Of a stretch of DNA of 64,000 nucleotides, positions 17,345-26,992 are shown in pieces. Origin of the DNA: DATBVX01 sp963810775 (GTDB lineage Bacteria; Pseudomonadota; Gammaproteobacteria; Steroidobacterales; Steroidobacteraceae). Under the pieces are notes generated by a model. The model worked only from the letters and a program-made list of their open reading frames with translations. It was not told the origin of the DNA and did no database searches. The stretch lies in contig CAWEOT010000005.1 in assembly GCA_963810775.1 (NCBI GenBank), positions 1-64,000 of the forward strand. Reading direction: 5' to 3'. Every line of letters starts with the position of its first letter. The stretch's first letter is position 1. The translations under genes and the position numbers were made by a program.

Positions 17345-20300
17345 TCAAGAATATTTCGGCATGGGCCATCAAGCACCCGGTACCCCCGGTAGTGCTGTTC
17401 GTAGTGCTGTTTTTCCTCGGCGTCGTCGCTTTCATTCGCCTGCCGATCAACCTGAGCCCGGATATTTCCTTTCCGCTGGTTGAGATCACGGTCAACCAGC
17501 CAGGTGCCGCACCGACCGAGATCGAGACCCAGATCATCCAGAAGATCGAAGGCTCGGTAGCGAGCGTCGGTAACGTCAAGAACATCACTTCTGCGGCGCT
17601 CGAAGGTACCGCATTTGTCTATATCGAGTTCCAGATCGGCACCCCGGTCGATCGTGCCGTGACCGACGTACGCGATGCCGTCTCCAAGGTGCGCAGCAAT
17701 CTGCCGGAGGGCATCGAAGAACCTCTGGTGCAGCGGATCGACGTCGAAGGTGGAGCGTTCGTGTACTACGCCGTCAGCACCACCGACATGACGGAAGAAG
17801 AGCTCAGCTGGTTCGTCGACAACGCCGTCACCAAGCGCTTGCTGGCCGTGAATGGCGTCGCACAGGTGCAGCGCGGCGGCGGTGTGGATCGCGAGATCCG
17901 CGTCGAGCTCGATCCTGCCCGGATGCAGGCGCTCGGGCTCACGGCGGTGGACGTCAATCAGCAGCTGCGCCAGATCAACCTCGACGCGCCGGGTGGGCGC
18001 CTGCAGGTGGGTGGCGGCGAACAGTCGATTCGCGTGCTGGGTGGGGCAGCGACTGCTCTGCAACTCGGCCAGACGCGCATTTACCTGCCCGGCGGGCGCG
18101 TCGCACGCCTGAGCGATATCGCCGAAGTGCGCGACGGCGTCGCCGAAATCCGCAGTGTCTCGCGCCTCAATGGCCGCAACGCGACCACGTTCGGCGTTTT
18201 CAGGTCCAAGGGTTCCTCCGACGTCACCGTGATGGACCTGGTAACGCGCGAAATCGACAAGATCGGCAAGGAATTCCCGCAGGTGAAGCTGAAGGTCGTC
18301 TTCACCACCGTCGACTACACCAAGCGCATGTTCTCGTCCGCGATGGAGGCACTCATCGAGGGCTCGATCCTCGCCGTGGCAGTGGTCTGGTTCTTCCTGC
18401 GCGACTGGCGTGCCACCGCGATCTCGGCGCTCGCCATTCCGTTGTCGGCGATCCCGACTTTCGCGTTCATGCAGTGGATGGGATTCACGCTGAACCAGGT
18501 GAGTCTGCTCGCGCTGTCGCTGGTCGCCGGCGTGCTGGTGGACGATGCAATCGTGGAAATCGAGAACATCGTGCGCCACATGCGCATGGGCAAGACCGGC
18601 TACAAGGCGGCACTCGATGCGGCTGACGAAATCGGTCTCGCGGTGGTTGCAACGTCGGCGACCATCATTGCGGTCTTCCTTCCGGTGAGCTTCATGCCCG
18701 GCATCACCGGGCAGTACTTCATCCAGTTCGGCCTCACGGTTGCTGCGGCGGTGTTCTTCTCATTGCTGGTCGCGCGCCTTATCACGCCAGTCATTGCCGC
18801 CTATACGCTCAAGTCGGAAAACATCAAGGCCCACGGCGACGGGCCGATCATGACCTGGTACCTCAAGACATTGCGCTGGTGCGTCAATCACCGCTGGCGG
18901 ACGCTCGCCGGTGGCACCGTGTTCTTCATCCTGTCGCTGGTCGTGCTCTCGATGGTGCCAACATCGTTCGTTCCCGAGGCTGACCTCGCGAGCTCGCAAC
19001 TCAACATCGAGCTGCCCCCGGGCGTTCAGCTCGAAGAGACCGCGGGCGTATCCGCTGCCGCGTACGACGTCCTCAAGCAGCAGCCGGAAGTGACCGATGT
19101 CGTGGAAAGCATCGGCGCTGACGAGACCGGTGAAGTGCGCATCGCCAACCTCTACATTTCCCTGGTGCCGCGCGAGGACCGCAACATCACGCAGCAAGAG
19201 TGGGAGGATCGCGTCCTCAAGGAACTGCGCAGAATCCCGGACGCCCGCATCAACTTCCAGAAGCAGTCGGGCGGCGGCTACGGACGCGACATCACCATCT
19301 ACCTGACGGGGGATGACCCGGCGCTCGTCGACCGCACGGCGCGACAGGTCGTGGAAGAAATGCGCACCCTGAAGGAGCTGCGCGAGCCACGGATCAACGG
19401 CGATCTGCCACGTCCCGAAATCATCATCCGGCCGCGCCTCGACCTCGCCGCCGAGCTCGGCGTGAGCGTCGCGAGCATCAGCCAGACCATCCGCATCGCG
19501 ACGCTGGGTGACCTGCCGCAGAATGCGCCCAAGTTTTCCTTGTCCGATCGACAGATCCCGATTCGCGTCAGCCTGGTGGAAAGCGCCCGGCGCGACCTGG
19601 GCACGCTCGAGAACCTGCCCGTACCGACCGCCTCGGGGACACCGGTGCCGCTGAAAGCCGTCGCTGACATCAGCTTCGGCGAAGGGCCGGTCCGCGTGCG
19701 ACGTTACAACCAGAGCCGACGTATTGCCCTCGAGGCTGATCTCAACGGCGTGGAGCTCGGCGAGGGGCTGAAAAAGATCTACGCGCTGCCCACGCTGAGC
19801 AATCTGCCGGAAGGTGTGCGCAAGGTGGAAGTCGGCGACGCGGAAGTGATGCGCGAACTGTTCACCAACTTCGCGATCGCCATGTTCACCGGCGTGCTGA
19901 TGGTATTCGCAGTGCTGGTGCTGCTGTTCGCGCGCGTGTTCCAGCCCATCACGATTCTTTCCGCCCTGCCCTTGTCGATCGGCGGGGCAGCCCTCGCGCT
20001 GCTCCTCGTGGGATTCCCGCTGTCGCTCCCGGTGGTAATCGGCTTCCTGATGCTGATGGGCATCGTCGCCAAAAACTCGATCCTGCTGGTGGATTTCGCG
20101 ATCGAGGAGATGCGCGCCGGCAAGGACCGGATGACGGCGCTCCTCGAGGCGGGCCACAAGCGCGCACGCCCGATCGTGATGACGACGGTCGCGATGGTGG
20201 CGGGCATGTTGCCGGTCGCGATTGGAATCCACGGCGATGCTTCGTTCCGCGCGCCCATGGCGGTCGCCGTGATGGGCGGTCTCATCACTTCCACCGCCTT

Positions 20301-20424
20301 GACGCTGGTGATCGTGCCGGCGGCATTCACGCTGATCGATGACGTCGAACGCTGGATCGGTCCGAAGGTCTCGCGTGTGCTCACGGCGCACCCGGAACCG
20401 GTACCGACTCCCAATCCGCGTTAG
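17341..20424 (+). CDS. RND efflux permease (HAE/AcrB-type)
   Basis: This 1027-residue inner-membrane proton/drug antiporter has the standard layout: TM1 after ISAWAIKHPVPPVV, a periplasmic porter loop, TM2-6, TM7, a second periplasmic loop and TM8-12. The proton-relay Asp pair is present in TM4 (SLVAGVLVDDAIVEIENI), and the typical MGIVAKNSILLVDFAIEEM motif with the conserved Lys lies in TM10. RPIVMTTVAMVAGMLPVA is also family-typical. Residues are consistent with a functional pump; the substrate cannot be inferred. It is the second gene of a two-gene operon and ends 39 bp before the oxidoreductase gene. Confidence 0.9.
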   Translation: MIKNISAWAIKHPVPPVVLFVVLFFLGVVAFIRLPINLSPDISFPLVEITVNQPGAAPTEIETQIIQKIEGSVASVGNVKNITSAALEGTAFVYIEFQIGTPVDRAVTDVRDAVSKVRSNLPEGIEEPLVQRIDVEGGAFVYYAVSTTDMTEEELSWFVDNAVTKRLLAVNGVAQVQRGGGVDREIRVELDPARMQALGLTAVDVNQQLRQINLDAPGGRLQVGGGEQSIRVLGGAATALQLGQTRIYLPGGRVARLSDIAEVRDGVAEIRSVSRLNGRNATTFGVFRSKGSSDVTVMDLVTREIDKIGKEFPQVKLKVVFTTVDYTKRMFSSAMEALIEGSILAVAVVWFFLRDWRATAISALAIPLSAIPTFAFMQWMGFTLNQVSLLALSLVAGVLVDDAIVEIENIVRHMRMGKTGYKAALDAADEIGLAVVATSATIIAVFLPVSFMPGITGQYFIQFGLTVAAAVFFSLLVARLITPVIAAYTLKSENIKAHGDGPIMTWYLKTLRWCVNHRWRTLAGGTVFFILSLVVLSMVPTSFVPEADLASSQLNIELPPGVQLEETAGVSAAAYDVLKQQPEVTDVVESIGADETGEVRIANLYISLVPREDRNITQQEWEDRVLKELRRIPDARINFQKQSGGGYGRDITIYLTGDDPALVDRTARQVVEEMRTLKELREPRINGDLPRPEIIIRPRLDLAAELGVSVASISQTIRIATLGDLPQNAPKFSLSDRQIPIRVSLVESARRDLGTLENLPVPTASGTPVPLKAVADISFGEGPVRVRRYNQSRRIALEADLNGVELGEGLKKIYALPTLSNLPEGVRKVEVGDAEVMRELFTNFAIAMFTGVLMVFAVLVLLFARVFQPITILSALPLSIGGAALALLLVGFPLSLPVVIGFLMLMGIVAKNSILLVDFAIEEMRAGKDRMTALLEAGHKRARPIVMTTVAMVAGMLPVAIGIHGDASFRAPMAVAVMGGLITSTALTLVIVPAAFTLIDDVERWIGPKVSRVLTAHPEPVPTPNPR

Positions 20425-20463
20425 TCACCGCCTCAAGTCTCCGTATTCATCGGGACGCATTGC

Positions 20464-21576
20464 ATGAGCATGCAGACTCGCCGACAGTTCGTGCACGCCG
20501 GCGCGGCCATTACAACCATAGCCGCCGCCGCGCCCTTCATCAGCACCAGGGCCACGCGCGCGCGCGCGGAATCGTCACGCAAGAAACTCGGCTGGGCCAT
20601 CTGCGGGCTCGGCAAACTCAGCGCCGAGCAGATTGCACCGGCATTGCTCAAGACCGAGCGCTGCCGGCTCACGGGCCTCATCACGGACTCACCTGACAAG
20701 GCGGCGCGCTGGAAAGCGCAATACGGCATCCCGGACCGCAACGTCTATACCTACGACACGATGGAGCGGATGGCCGATAACCCTGACATCGACGTCGTCT
20801 ACATCGTCACGCCCAACGCGCTTCATCTCCCGCACACGCTCGCAGCCGCCAAGGCTGGCAAGCACGTCTACTGCGAGAAGCCGATGGAGATCTCGATAGA
20901 ACGCTGCGATCTCATGCTGGCGGCATGCAAGGCCGCGAATCGCTTGCTGGGCATCGCCTACCGATTGCAGTTCGAGCCGAACAACCTCGAGTGCGTGAGA
21001 ATCGCCCGGGAAAAAGAGCTCGGTGCGGTCAAGATCGTCGAAGCGGGCTTTTGCATCTCGGTGGGTGATCCCAAGCAGTGGCGGCTCAAGCGGGCACTTG
21101 CCGGTGGGGGTGCATTGATGGACGTCGGCGTATATGCCGTGCAGGCAATGCGTTACCTGACGGGTGAAGAGCCGATCCTCATCTCCGCGATCGAGTCGAA
21201 GACAGATGCGGTGAAATTCGCCGAAGTCGATGAGTCAGTGGTGTGGCAGGCGAAGTTCCCGGGGGGCGCGCTCGCCTACTGCTCGGCGAGCTACAACGCG
21301 CACGGCATAGCACGCTTCAGGGCGCAGGCCGAACGCGGCTGGTTCGAGCTCGATCCCGCCTTCTACTACGGCGGCATCCATGGACGACGCAGCGATGGCA
21401 AGGAGATCAAGCTGCCGGGCGGCGATCAATTCGCGGTAGAAATGGACGATTTCGCGCGCTGCATCCAGGAACGCAAGCCCAGCAAGGTATCGGGCGAAGA
21501 AGGTCTGCGTGACGTGAAGGTGATGCTCGCGATCTACGAAGCCATCCGCAGCGGGGCGGCGGTCAAGCTCACCTGA
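20464..21576 (+). CDS. Tat-exported Gfo/Idh/MocA-family oxidoreductase
   Basis: This 370-residue NAD(P)-dependent oxidoreductase resembles glucose-fructose oxidoreductase. The N-terminus, TRRQFVHAGAAITTIAAAAPF, is a twin-arginine signal, so a folded, cofactor-loaded enzyme goes to the periplasm. The Rossmann segment is WAICGLGKLSAEQIAPAL (about residues 44-61). The family motif is in GKHVYCEKPMEISIERCD with the EKP Lys, followed by the C-terminal alpha/beta domain (ALAGGGALMDVGVYAVQAMRYL). Substrate is probably a sugar or sugar derivative, which is inference from the family. An ATG two codons in (20470) is an alternative start. A hairpin at the end is shared with the convergent TonB-dependent receptor gene. 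Confidence 0.85.
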   Translation: MSMQTRRQFVHAGAAITTIAAAAPFISTRATRARAESSRKKLGWAICGLGKLSAEQIAPALLKTERCRLTGLITDSPDKAARWKAQYGIPDRNVYTYDTMERMADNPDIDVVYIVTPNALHLPHTLAAAKAGKHVYCEKPMEISIERCDLMLAACKAANRLLGIAYRLQFEPNNLECVRIAREKELGAVKIVEAGFCISVGDPKQWRLKRALAGGGALMDVGVYAVQAMRYLTGEEPILISAIESKTDAVKFAEVDESVVWQAKFPGGALAYCSASYNAHGIARFRAQAERGWFELDPAFYYGGIHGRRSDGKEIKLPGGDQFAVEMDDFARCIQERKPSKVSGEEGLRDVKVMLAIYEAIRSGAAVKLT

Positions 21577-21606
21577 AAAAAAGCGGCGGGCATGAAGCCC
21601 GCCGCT
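21576..21606 (-). terminator. intrinsic terminator between convergent genes
   Basis: AGCGGCGGGC (21582-21591) pairs perfectly with GCCCGCCGCT (21597-21606) around a 5-base loop. On the minus strand the stem is followed directly by a run of seven T (21576-21582 as A on plus), making a classical terminator for the leftward TonB-dependent receptor gene. The same stem may also act on the rightward oxidoreductase transcript. Confidence 0.85.
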
Positions 21607-21627
21607 GAATTCACTCACTAACAGGGG

Positions 21628-24600
21628 TCAGAAGTCTGCCGTCACGCTGACGAACCCGTAGCGGCCGAGCGTATCGTAGAGCTGCGGGAACGTGTTTCCG
21701 TTGCAGAACACATCCAGGCAGCTGTCCTGCCCGATCAGCGGTGGATCCTCGTCCGTGATGTTGTTGATGCCGACCCGCAGAGTGATGCTCTGGTTGAACG
21801 TGTAGGCACCGGCCAGATCCAGGTAGCTCATCGACTTGATGCTGGCATCCGTCGCCGGGACGTCGCCGGTGAGCTGTGGATTGGAGCTCGTAGTGTCGAG
21901 CTTGGTGCTGTCGATAAAGCGCCAGCTCAGTGACAGATCGAGGTTCCACGGCGTCGACCAGGTCGCCCGCAGCTTGTGGCGCCATTCCGGCGTCGGCACG
22001 CCGCAGGAGAGCCCGTACAAGCCCTTGCATTCGTAGCTGTCCGAGCCAGTGGTGGGCTGGACCGTCAGCGCATCGACGTACGTTCCGATCAACTGGAACG
22101 CGAGCCGTCCCGCGCTGCCACCCATGTCGAAAAAGTAGTTCAACTCGGTATCGATGCCCTTGGTTTGCAGCGACCCCGTGTTGATGATCGGGTCATCGAT
22201 GAAGCCCAGCGTACCGATCCAGAGCGATCCGGATCCCGGCGCGCGGTGTACCTGGCTGCAGAAGCCGGCGTCGCCAGTGTTGAGACAGTTGTTGAGAATC
22301 ACATCCGCCCCGACGCTGTTGATCAGGCCGTCGACCTTGATGTCGTAGTAATCGGCCGACCAGCTGAAGTGCGGCAGGAAACTCGGCGTGAACACGAACC
22401 CGTACGAATACGTGTCCGACTCTTCCGGATCGAGATCCTGGTTGCCGCCGACCAGGCCGTTGTACTGCGAGGCCGGATTCTCGAGGATGGTGCCGTACTG
22501 AGCCGCCGAAACACCTGCGTTGGCACATTCCGCCAAGGTCGCCCCACCGGTGACCACGCCGCCGGGATCCGATAGCGCCCGCGCACGGATCGCTGTTGCC
22601 GTCGAGCTGCACGCGATCCTGCAGGAACAACTCCTGCGCATTCGGCGCGCGCACCGCTCTCTGATAGCTGCCACGGAAACGGACGTCTTCGATCGGTGCC
22701 CAGTTCAGGCCGAACTTGTACGTGTCGGTGTCGAATCCCAGGCTGTAGTCGGAATACCGATAACCGGCTTCAACAGCCAGGTCCTGAGCGCCCGTCTTGT
22801 CCTGCACGAGCGGCATGCGCGCTTCAACGAACAGCTCCTTGACGTCGAACGCACCGATCGTGTTGAGCTCGGGAGCACCCTGACCGAGCAGATCGTTGGT
22901 CTGATAGGCCTGGTCGGTCTTGAGCTCCTGCTCTTCACGGCGATATTCCGCACCGAACGCGACGCCCAGACCGTCACTGGCAGTCGGCAGCTTGGCCCCG
23001 TACTGACCGAGGTCTCCAGTGACCGAGCCGCTGAGAACCTCTTCGACGGTCTGCCCCTGCTTGAATCCCGGGACCTGCACATAGTTGAGAGCGTCCTGCG
23101 TGACGCCGCCGATCTGCCAGATGTTGTAGGGCACGCACTTCGCATCGTTGTTGGTGACATCGGCATCTACGTTCACGCGACAGACGGGCTGGCCGGTGGT
23201 GGGGTCGTTCACCACGGTGAGCGCCTTGCCCAGACGTGCCGCGGAGAAATCGTTGAGGAAGTTTTCCTTATACACGGTCGTGCCGTACAGGCCATACGCG
23301 TCATAGCTCCACGCTTCACCGAAGTTGCCACGTACGCCGAGCACGCCGCGATAGGAGGTGTGCTCCAGATCATCCCGTCGGCCGCCACCTTCGACGTTGC
23401 GTCGGCCGATGCCGAGGAATACATCGTTCTGGCCCGGTTGCCGATTCACCGCCGGGTCATTGCACAACGCGTTGACCTGCGATGCCGACAGGAACGGGTT
23501 GTCGCAGTTGACGACATAGTTGCCATAAAACGGCGGCTGGCCACTGTTGGAACCGAAGAACGCGCCGCTAGGTGCAACCTGCGACACCGTCTTGTCATTC
23601 ATGAACATGAACTCGGTGTACGCGGTGGCGTGCTCGTTCATGTCGTAGTGGGCGAACAGGCCCGCCGTGTAGCGATCGTCTGGTCGCTGGTAGTAGTTGA
23701 GCGGCCCGAAGTTGTACACGTCCGTCCCGAAGTCGTACGGGCGGAAATTGTTGTTGCCATCGATGGTGAAATAGCCGTTGTTCGGATCCGCCGGTGAACC
23801 GAAAGCGGCCGGATCCTGGTTGACCGGCACGAACAGGCCAGGCGCTGAGGTCACCGAGCCGGAACAGGAGAATTCGTCTCCCGAGCCCAGCGTGCACGCG
23901 CTGAAGTCGCGGTTCCCCTGGGTGATCGCCGACAGCGTGCGATACCCGGCATAGACGGTCGCGTTGCCACGGCCATCGCCTGAGTTCATGCCCATTACGA
24001 ACGTGAAGTCACGCGAATATCCGTCGTGAACGTTACTGTCGGGCGTCGCAAAGCCGCTGGCTGTGACGACGTCGGCCGCACTGTTGCCGTTGTCGTGCTG
24101 ATACATGGCGTACTGCGCATCGAGGCGTACACCTTCGAAGTGATCGTTCATGATGAAGTTGACGACACCCGCCACGGCGTCCGCGCCATACACTGCCGAG
24201 GCGCCGCCGGTGAGAACTTCAACACGTTCCACCAGCGCACCGGGAATCTGGTTGAGGTCGGGCGATGACGCGCCGTTCTGTGTCGGATCGCCCGGCATCA
24301 GGCGGCGGCTGTTTACCAGCACCAGGGTGCGTTGCGAACCCAGGCCGCGAAGATTCACGGTGGCTGCGCCCGTTGCGCCGTTGGAGATGTTGCCGCCGAA
24401 GTCGGCAACGGCCTGCGGCAGGTTGTTGACGAGATCTTCGACGCGTGTGACGCCCTCGAGCTTCAACTCGTCATTGCCGACCGAGGTGACCGGGCTGATG
24501 CTGGTGAGGTTGGGTTGCGGAATGCGGGAACCCGTGACGACGACAGTTCCGATCTCTGACGCCGGTGCAGCTTCCTGCGCCTCCTGCGCAAAGGCAGGCA

Positions 24601-24682
24601 TACTGGTGCTCGCAGCCGTGGCGGCACTTGCAAGCAGTGCATACCTTACGGCGCGTGTCAGTTGATTGTTACGGTAGATCAT
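21628..24682 (-). pseudogene. TonB-dependent receptor (one frameshift)
   Basis: This outer-membrane TonB-dependent receptor has about 1018 codons. The start ATG at 24682 has GAGGAGGA just upstream. A signal peptide ends near AFAQ, and the TonB-box region precedes the plug, seen in TVVVTGSRIPQPNLTS, VNLRGLGSQRTLVLVN and EVLTGGASAVYGADAVAGVVN. The barrel is of the large, Cys-containing kind common in Xanthomonadales-like bacteria and ends with the terminal-strand signature GFVSVTADF. One base is gained or lost within the run near 22580, shifting LDGNSDPCA to LSDPGGVVTGGATL. The rest is intact, so this may be a sequencing error or a recent mutation. The divergent neighbour is a secreted M49 peptidase, which could supply peptides for uptake. 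Confidence 0.85.
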
Positions 24683-24887
24683 TGAGTCCTCCTCAAGATC
24701 GCGATTCAATGGCCTAAAGGCCATCGAGCAATGCCGCGACGTGCATGCCCGATGCGGTTTGTGAGTGCCTTTGCTGCATGCTAGCGACAGCCATTTCATC
24801 TACGAGGGCATTCGTAGTCATTCTGTGTGGCATTAATTGCCGAAATTCATTTGTCGCTATCCGTGTCGCGCCCGAGGAGATCTGCAG

Positions 24888-26567
24888 ATGCGCACTTTCT
24901 TTTTCTCTGTGTGCGTGTTGATGACCGCCACCGTGTCTGCTGCTGACTCACAGCCGCCGGACTTCTCCGGCGCGCAGCTCGATGCGATGGCCGCGCGCTT
25001 CGTCCCAGTGGACGTCAAGGTCGATGTTTCGCGTCTGCCCGCCAACGAAAAGCTCGCGCTGCGCAGGATGATCGAGGCGGCACGACTGTTCGATCCGCTT
25101 TTCATGCGGCAGGTGTCGTCCACCGCTTCCAGTACGCTGTTGTTGCTCCTGGATGACGCATCACCGCTGGGGGAGTCGCGTCTGCGCTACTTCATGATCA
25201 ACAAGGGACCGTGGTCCGCACTCGACGAAGATCAGCCCTTCATCCCAACCGTTGGTCCCAAGCCCAAGAGTGGAAATTTCTATCCGGGCGATGCGACTCG
25301 AGAGGAAGTCCAGGCGTGGATGGAATCCTTGCCCGCGAAGGAGCGCGAATCGGCGCAAGGCTTCTTCACTACGATTCGGCGCCTGCCGTCAGGCACGCTC
25401 AGCGCCGTGCCCTATAGCGTCGAGTACCAGGGAGAGCTCACCGAGGCCGCGCGCCTGTTGCGAGAATCCGCGGCCGCCACGACGCAGCCGACGCTCAAGA
25501 ACTTTCTCGAGAAACGCGCCCGCGCATTTCTCACCAACGATTACTACGACAGCGACATCGCCTGGATGGAGCTCGATGCGTCGATCGAGCCGACGATTGG
25601 TCCCTACGAGGTCTATGAAGATGAGTGGTTCAACTTCAAGGCAGCGTTCGAGGCCTTCATCCTGCTCACCGACACCGAAGCAACGGGACAACTGGCGCGA
25701 TTCAGCCGCGAGCTGCAGGAACTCGAGGATCACCTGCCGATCGATGCGAAGTTCCGCAACCCGAAGCTCGGCGCTTTCTCACCGATCCGCGTCGCCGACG
25801 TGGTGTTCTCGTCCGGTGACGGCAATCACGGCGTGCAGACTGCCGCTTACAACCTGCCGAACGACGAACGCGTCGTTGCGCTCAAGGGCTCGAAGCGCGT
25901 GATGCTCAAGAATTTTCAGCACGCGAAATTCGAGCACGTACTCGCGCCGATTTCCCAGCACGTGCTCGCCAAGGACGATCAGGCGCTGGTCGGGTTCGAA
26001 CCGTTCTTCACCCACATCCTCATGCACGAGTTGATGCATGGGCTCGGCCCGCAGACGATTCGCGTCGGCGGACGCGAGACGACGGTGCGCCAGGAGCTCA
26101 AGGAGCTCAACGGCACGCTCGAGGAAGCCAAGGCGGACATCTCGGGCCTGTGGGCCCTTCAGTATCTGGCCGATAAGGGCGTGGTGCCGAAGAACCAGGA
26201 GCGCGCGTTCTACACCACCTTCCTCGCTTCAACTTTTCGCACGCTGCGCTTCGGCCTCACCGATTCGCACGCCAGGGGAATGGCACTGCAGGTGAACAGT
26301 CTCCTCGACCACGGTGCCATCGACGTACAGTCCGACGGGACGTTCCGGCTTAACTTCGCCAAGGCCAGGAAAGCGGTCGCGGCGTTGACGCGCGAGATCA
26401 TGACCATCCAGGCCACGGGCGACTACGCGCGGGCCAAGGCGTTGCTCGAGCGCATGGTGGTGATCCGCCCCGAGGTGAAGCGCCTGCTCGACCGTCTCGC
26501 CGACGTCCCGGTGGACATCGCGCCAAGATTCGTGACGGCAGACGAGATCACTGCGGCCCGTCCGTGA
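24888..26567 (+). CDS. secreted M49 (dipeptidyl-peptidase III)-family peptidase
   Basis: This 559-residue zinc peptidase-like protein has an N-terminal signal peptide (MRTFFFSVCVLMTATVSA). The zinc site is the HELMH motif at residues 380-384, followed by EEAKADISG near residue 412, which supplies the third ligand Glu, as in M49 peptidases. Canonical DPP III has the longer HEXXXH; this and many bacterial relatives show HEXXH. GAGGAGA at 24874-24880 fixes the ATG at 24888. An upstream in-frame start at 24837 would destroy the signal peptide. Members release dipeptides from the N-terminus of short peptides. It is divergent from the TonB-dependent receptor gene and followed by two hairpin elements. 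Confidence 0.85.
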   Translation: MRTFFFSVCVLMTATVSAADSQPPDFSGAQLDAMAARFVPVDVKVDVSRLPANEKLALRRMIEAARLFDPLFMRQVSSTASSTLLLLLDDASPLGESRLRYFMINKGPWSALDEDQPFIPTVGPKPKSGNFYPGDATREEVQAWMESLPAKERESAQGFFTTIRRLPSGTLSAVPYSVEYQGELTEAARLLRESAAATTQPTLKNFLEKRARAFLTNDYYDSDIAWMELDASIEPTIGPYEVYEDEWFNFKAAFEAFILLTDTEATGQLARFSRELQELEDHLPIDAKFRNPKLGAFSPIRVADVVFSSGDGNHGVQTAAYNLPNDERVVALKGSKRVMLKNFQHAKFEHVLAPISQHVLAKDDQALVGFEPFFTHILMHELMHGLGPQTIRVGGRETTVRQELKELNGTLEEAKADISGLWALQYLADKGVVPKNQERAFYTTFLASTFRTLRFGLTDSHARGMALQVNSLLDHGAIDVQSDGTFRLNFAKARKAVAALTREIMTIQATGDYARAKALLERMVVIRPEVKRLLDRLADVPVDIAPRFVTADEITAARP

Positions 26568-26588
26568 AATGAAGCCGGCCGCTGCGGA

Positions 26589-26751
26589 CCGCTGAGCGGG
26601 TCTGGTTGACGGGTCTTTCCCTCGGCCGACACGAACCGAACGTCAGCGAGACCGAACACGCCAATTCTCGCGGGATATGGCCGCGTACCCTTCGCGTAAT
26701 CAAGCAAGAACGGGCCCAGGGAAAGACCCGTCAACCAGACCCGCTCAGCGG
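26589..26751 (-). repeat. long-stem inverted-repeat element, copy 1
   Basis: A perfect 34-bp inverted repeat (26589-26622 and 26718-26751) flanks a 95-bp core, just downstream of the M49 peptidase gene. The reverse complement of the core aligns over its length with the core of the element at 30656-30810. In particular it begins GGGCCCGTTCTTGCTTGATT and ends GTGTCGGCCG, as there with one change. The arms of the two copies differ in sequence, but each copy is self-complementary. I do not recognise it as a known REP, ERIC or MITE family. Confidence 0.8.
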
Positions 26752-26770
26752 CGTAGCTTCATCTTCATCC

Positions 26771-26922
26771 TGGTGCAGTCTCGGGTGGACGTTGGGTGAC
26801 ACCTGCCGACTGCGCCGGCCACCAATGTTTGCGGGTGCGCCTTCTAAGTTACTGGTAACAATAGCCGTGATCCGGCGCCGTCGGCACGGTTTGTCACCCG
26901 ACGGCCGCCCGAGACTGCACCA
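26771..26922. repeat. second hairpin element (imperfect roughly 50-bp arms)
   Basis: The arms 26771-26818 and 26872-26922 pair with a few mismatches and small bulges (outermost TGGTGCAGTCTCGGG against CCCGAGACTGCACCA). The 53-base loop contains a small perfect stem GTTAC-TG-GTAAC (26848-26859). It lies 20 bp after the first repeat element and 70 bp before the histidine kinase start. Its sequence is unrelated to that repeat. It could be a transcribed structure in the kinase leader, a terminator or a mobile repeat; no second copy was found in this window. Confidence 0.6.
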
Positions 26923-26992
26923 CCGCCCAAAAGCGTGACTTTGCCCGGCAGCCGACGAACAATGGCCGCAACTGCACGGATCCCGATCGTAT

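Noticed and set aside
17155..20391. Long minus-strand frames opposite the RND permease gene
   Set aside because: They are His/Asp/Arg-rich mirror frames typical of high-GC coding sequence. The plus strand encodes an unmistakable full-length RND permease.
26771..26922. Integron attC site
   Set aside because: There is no GTTRRRY-type core at the ends, the arms are far longer than attC simple sites, and no integrase or cassette array lies nearby.
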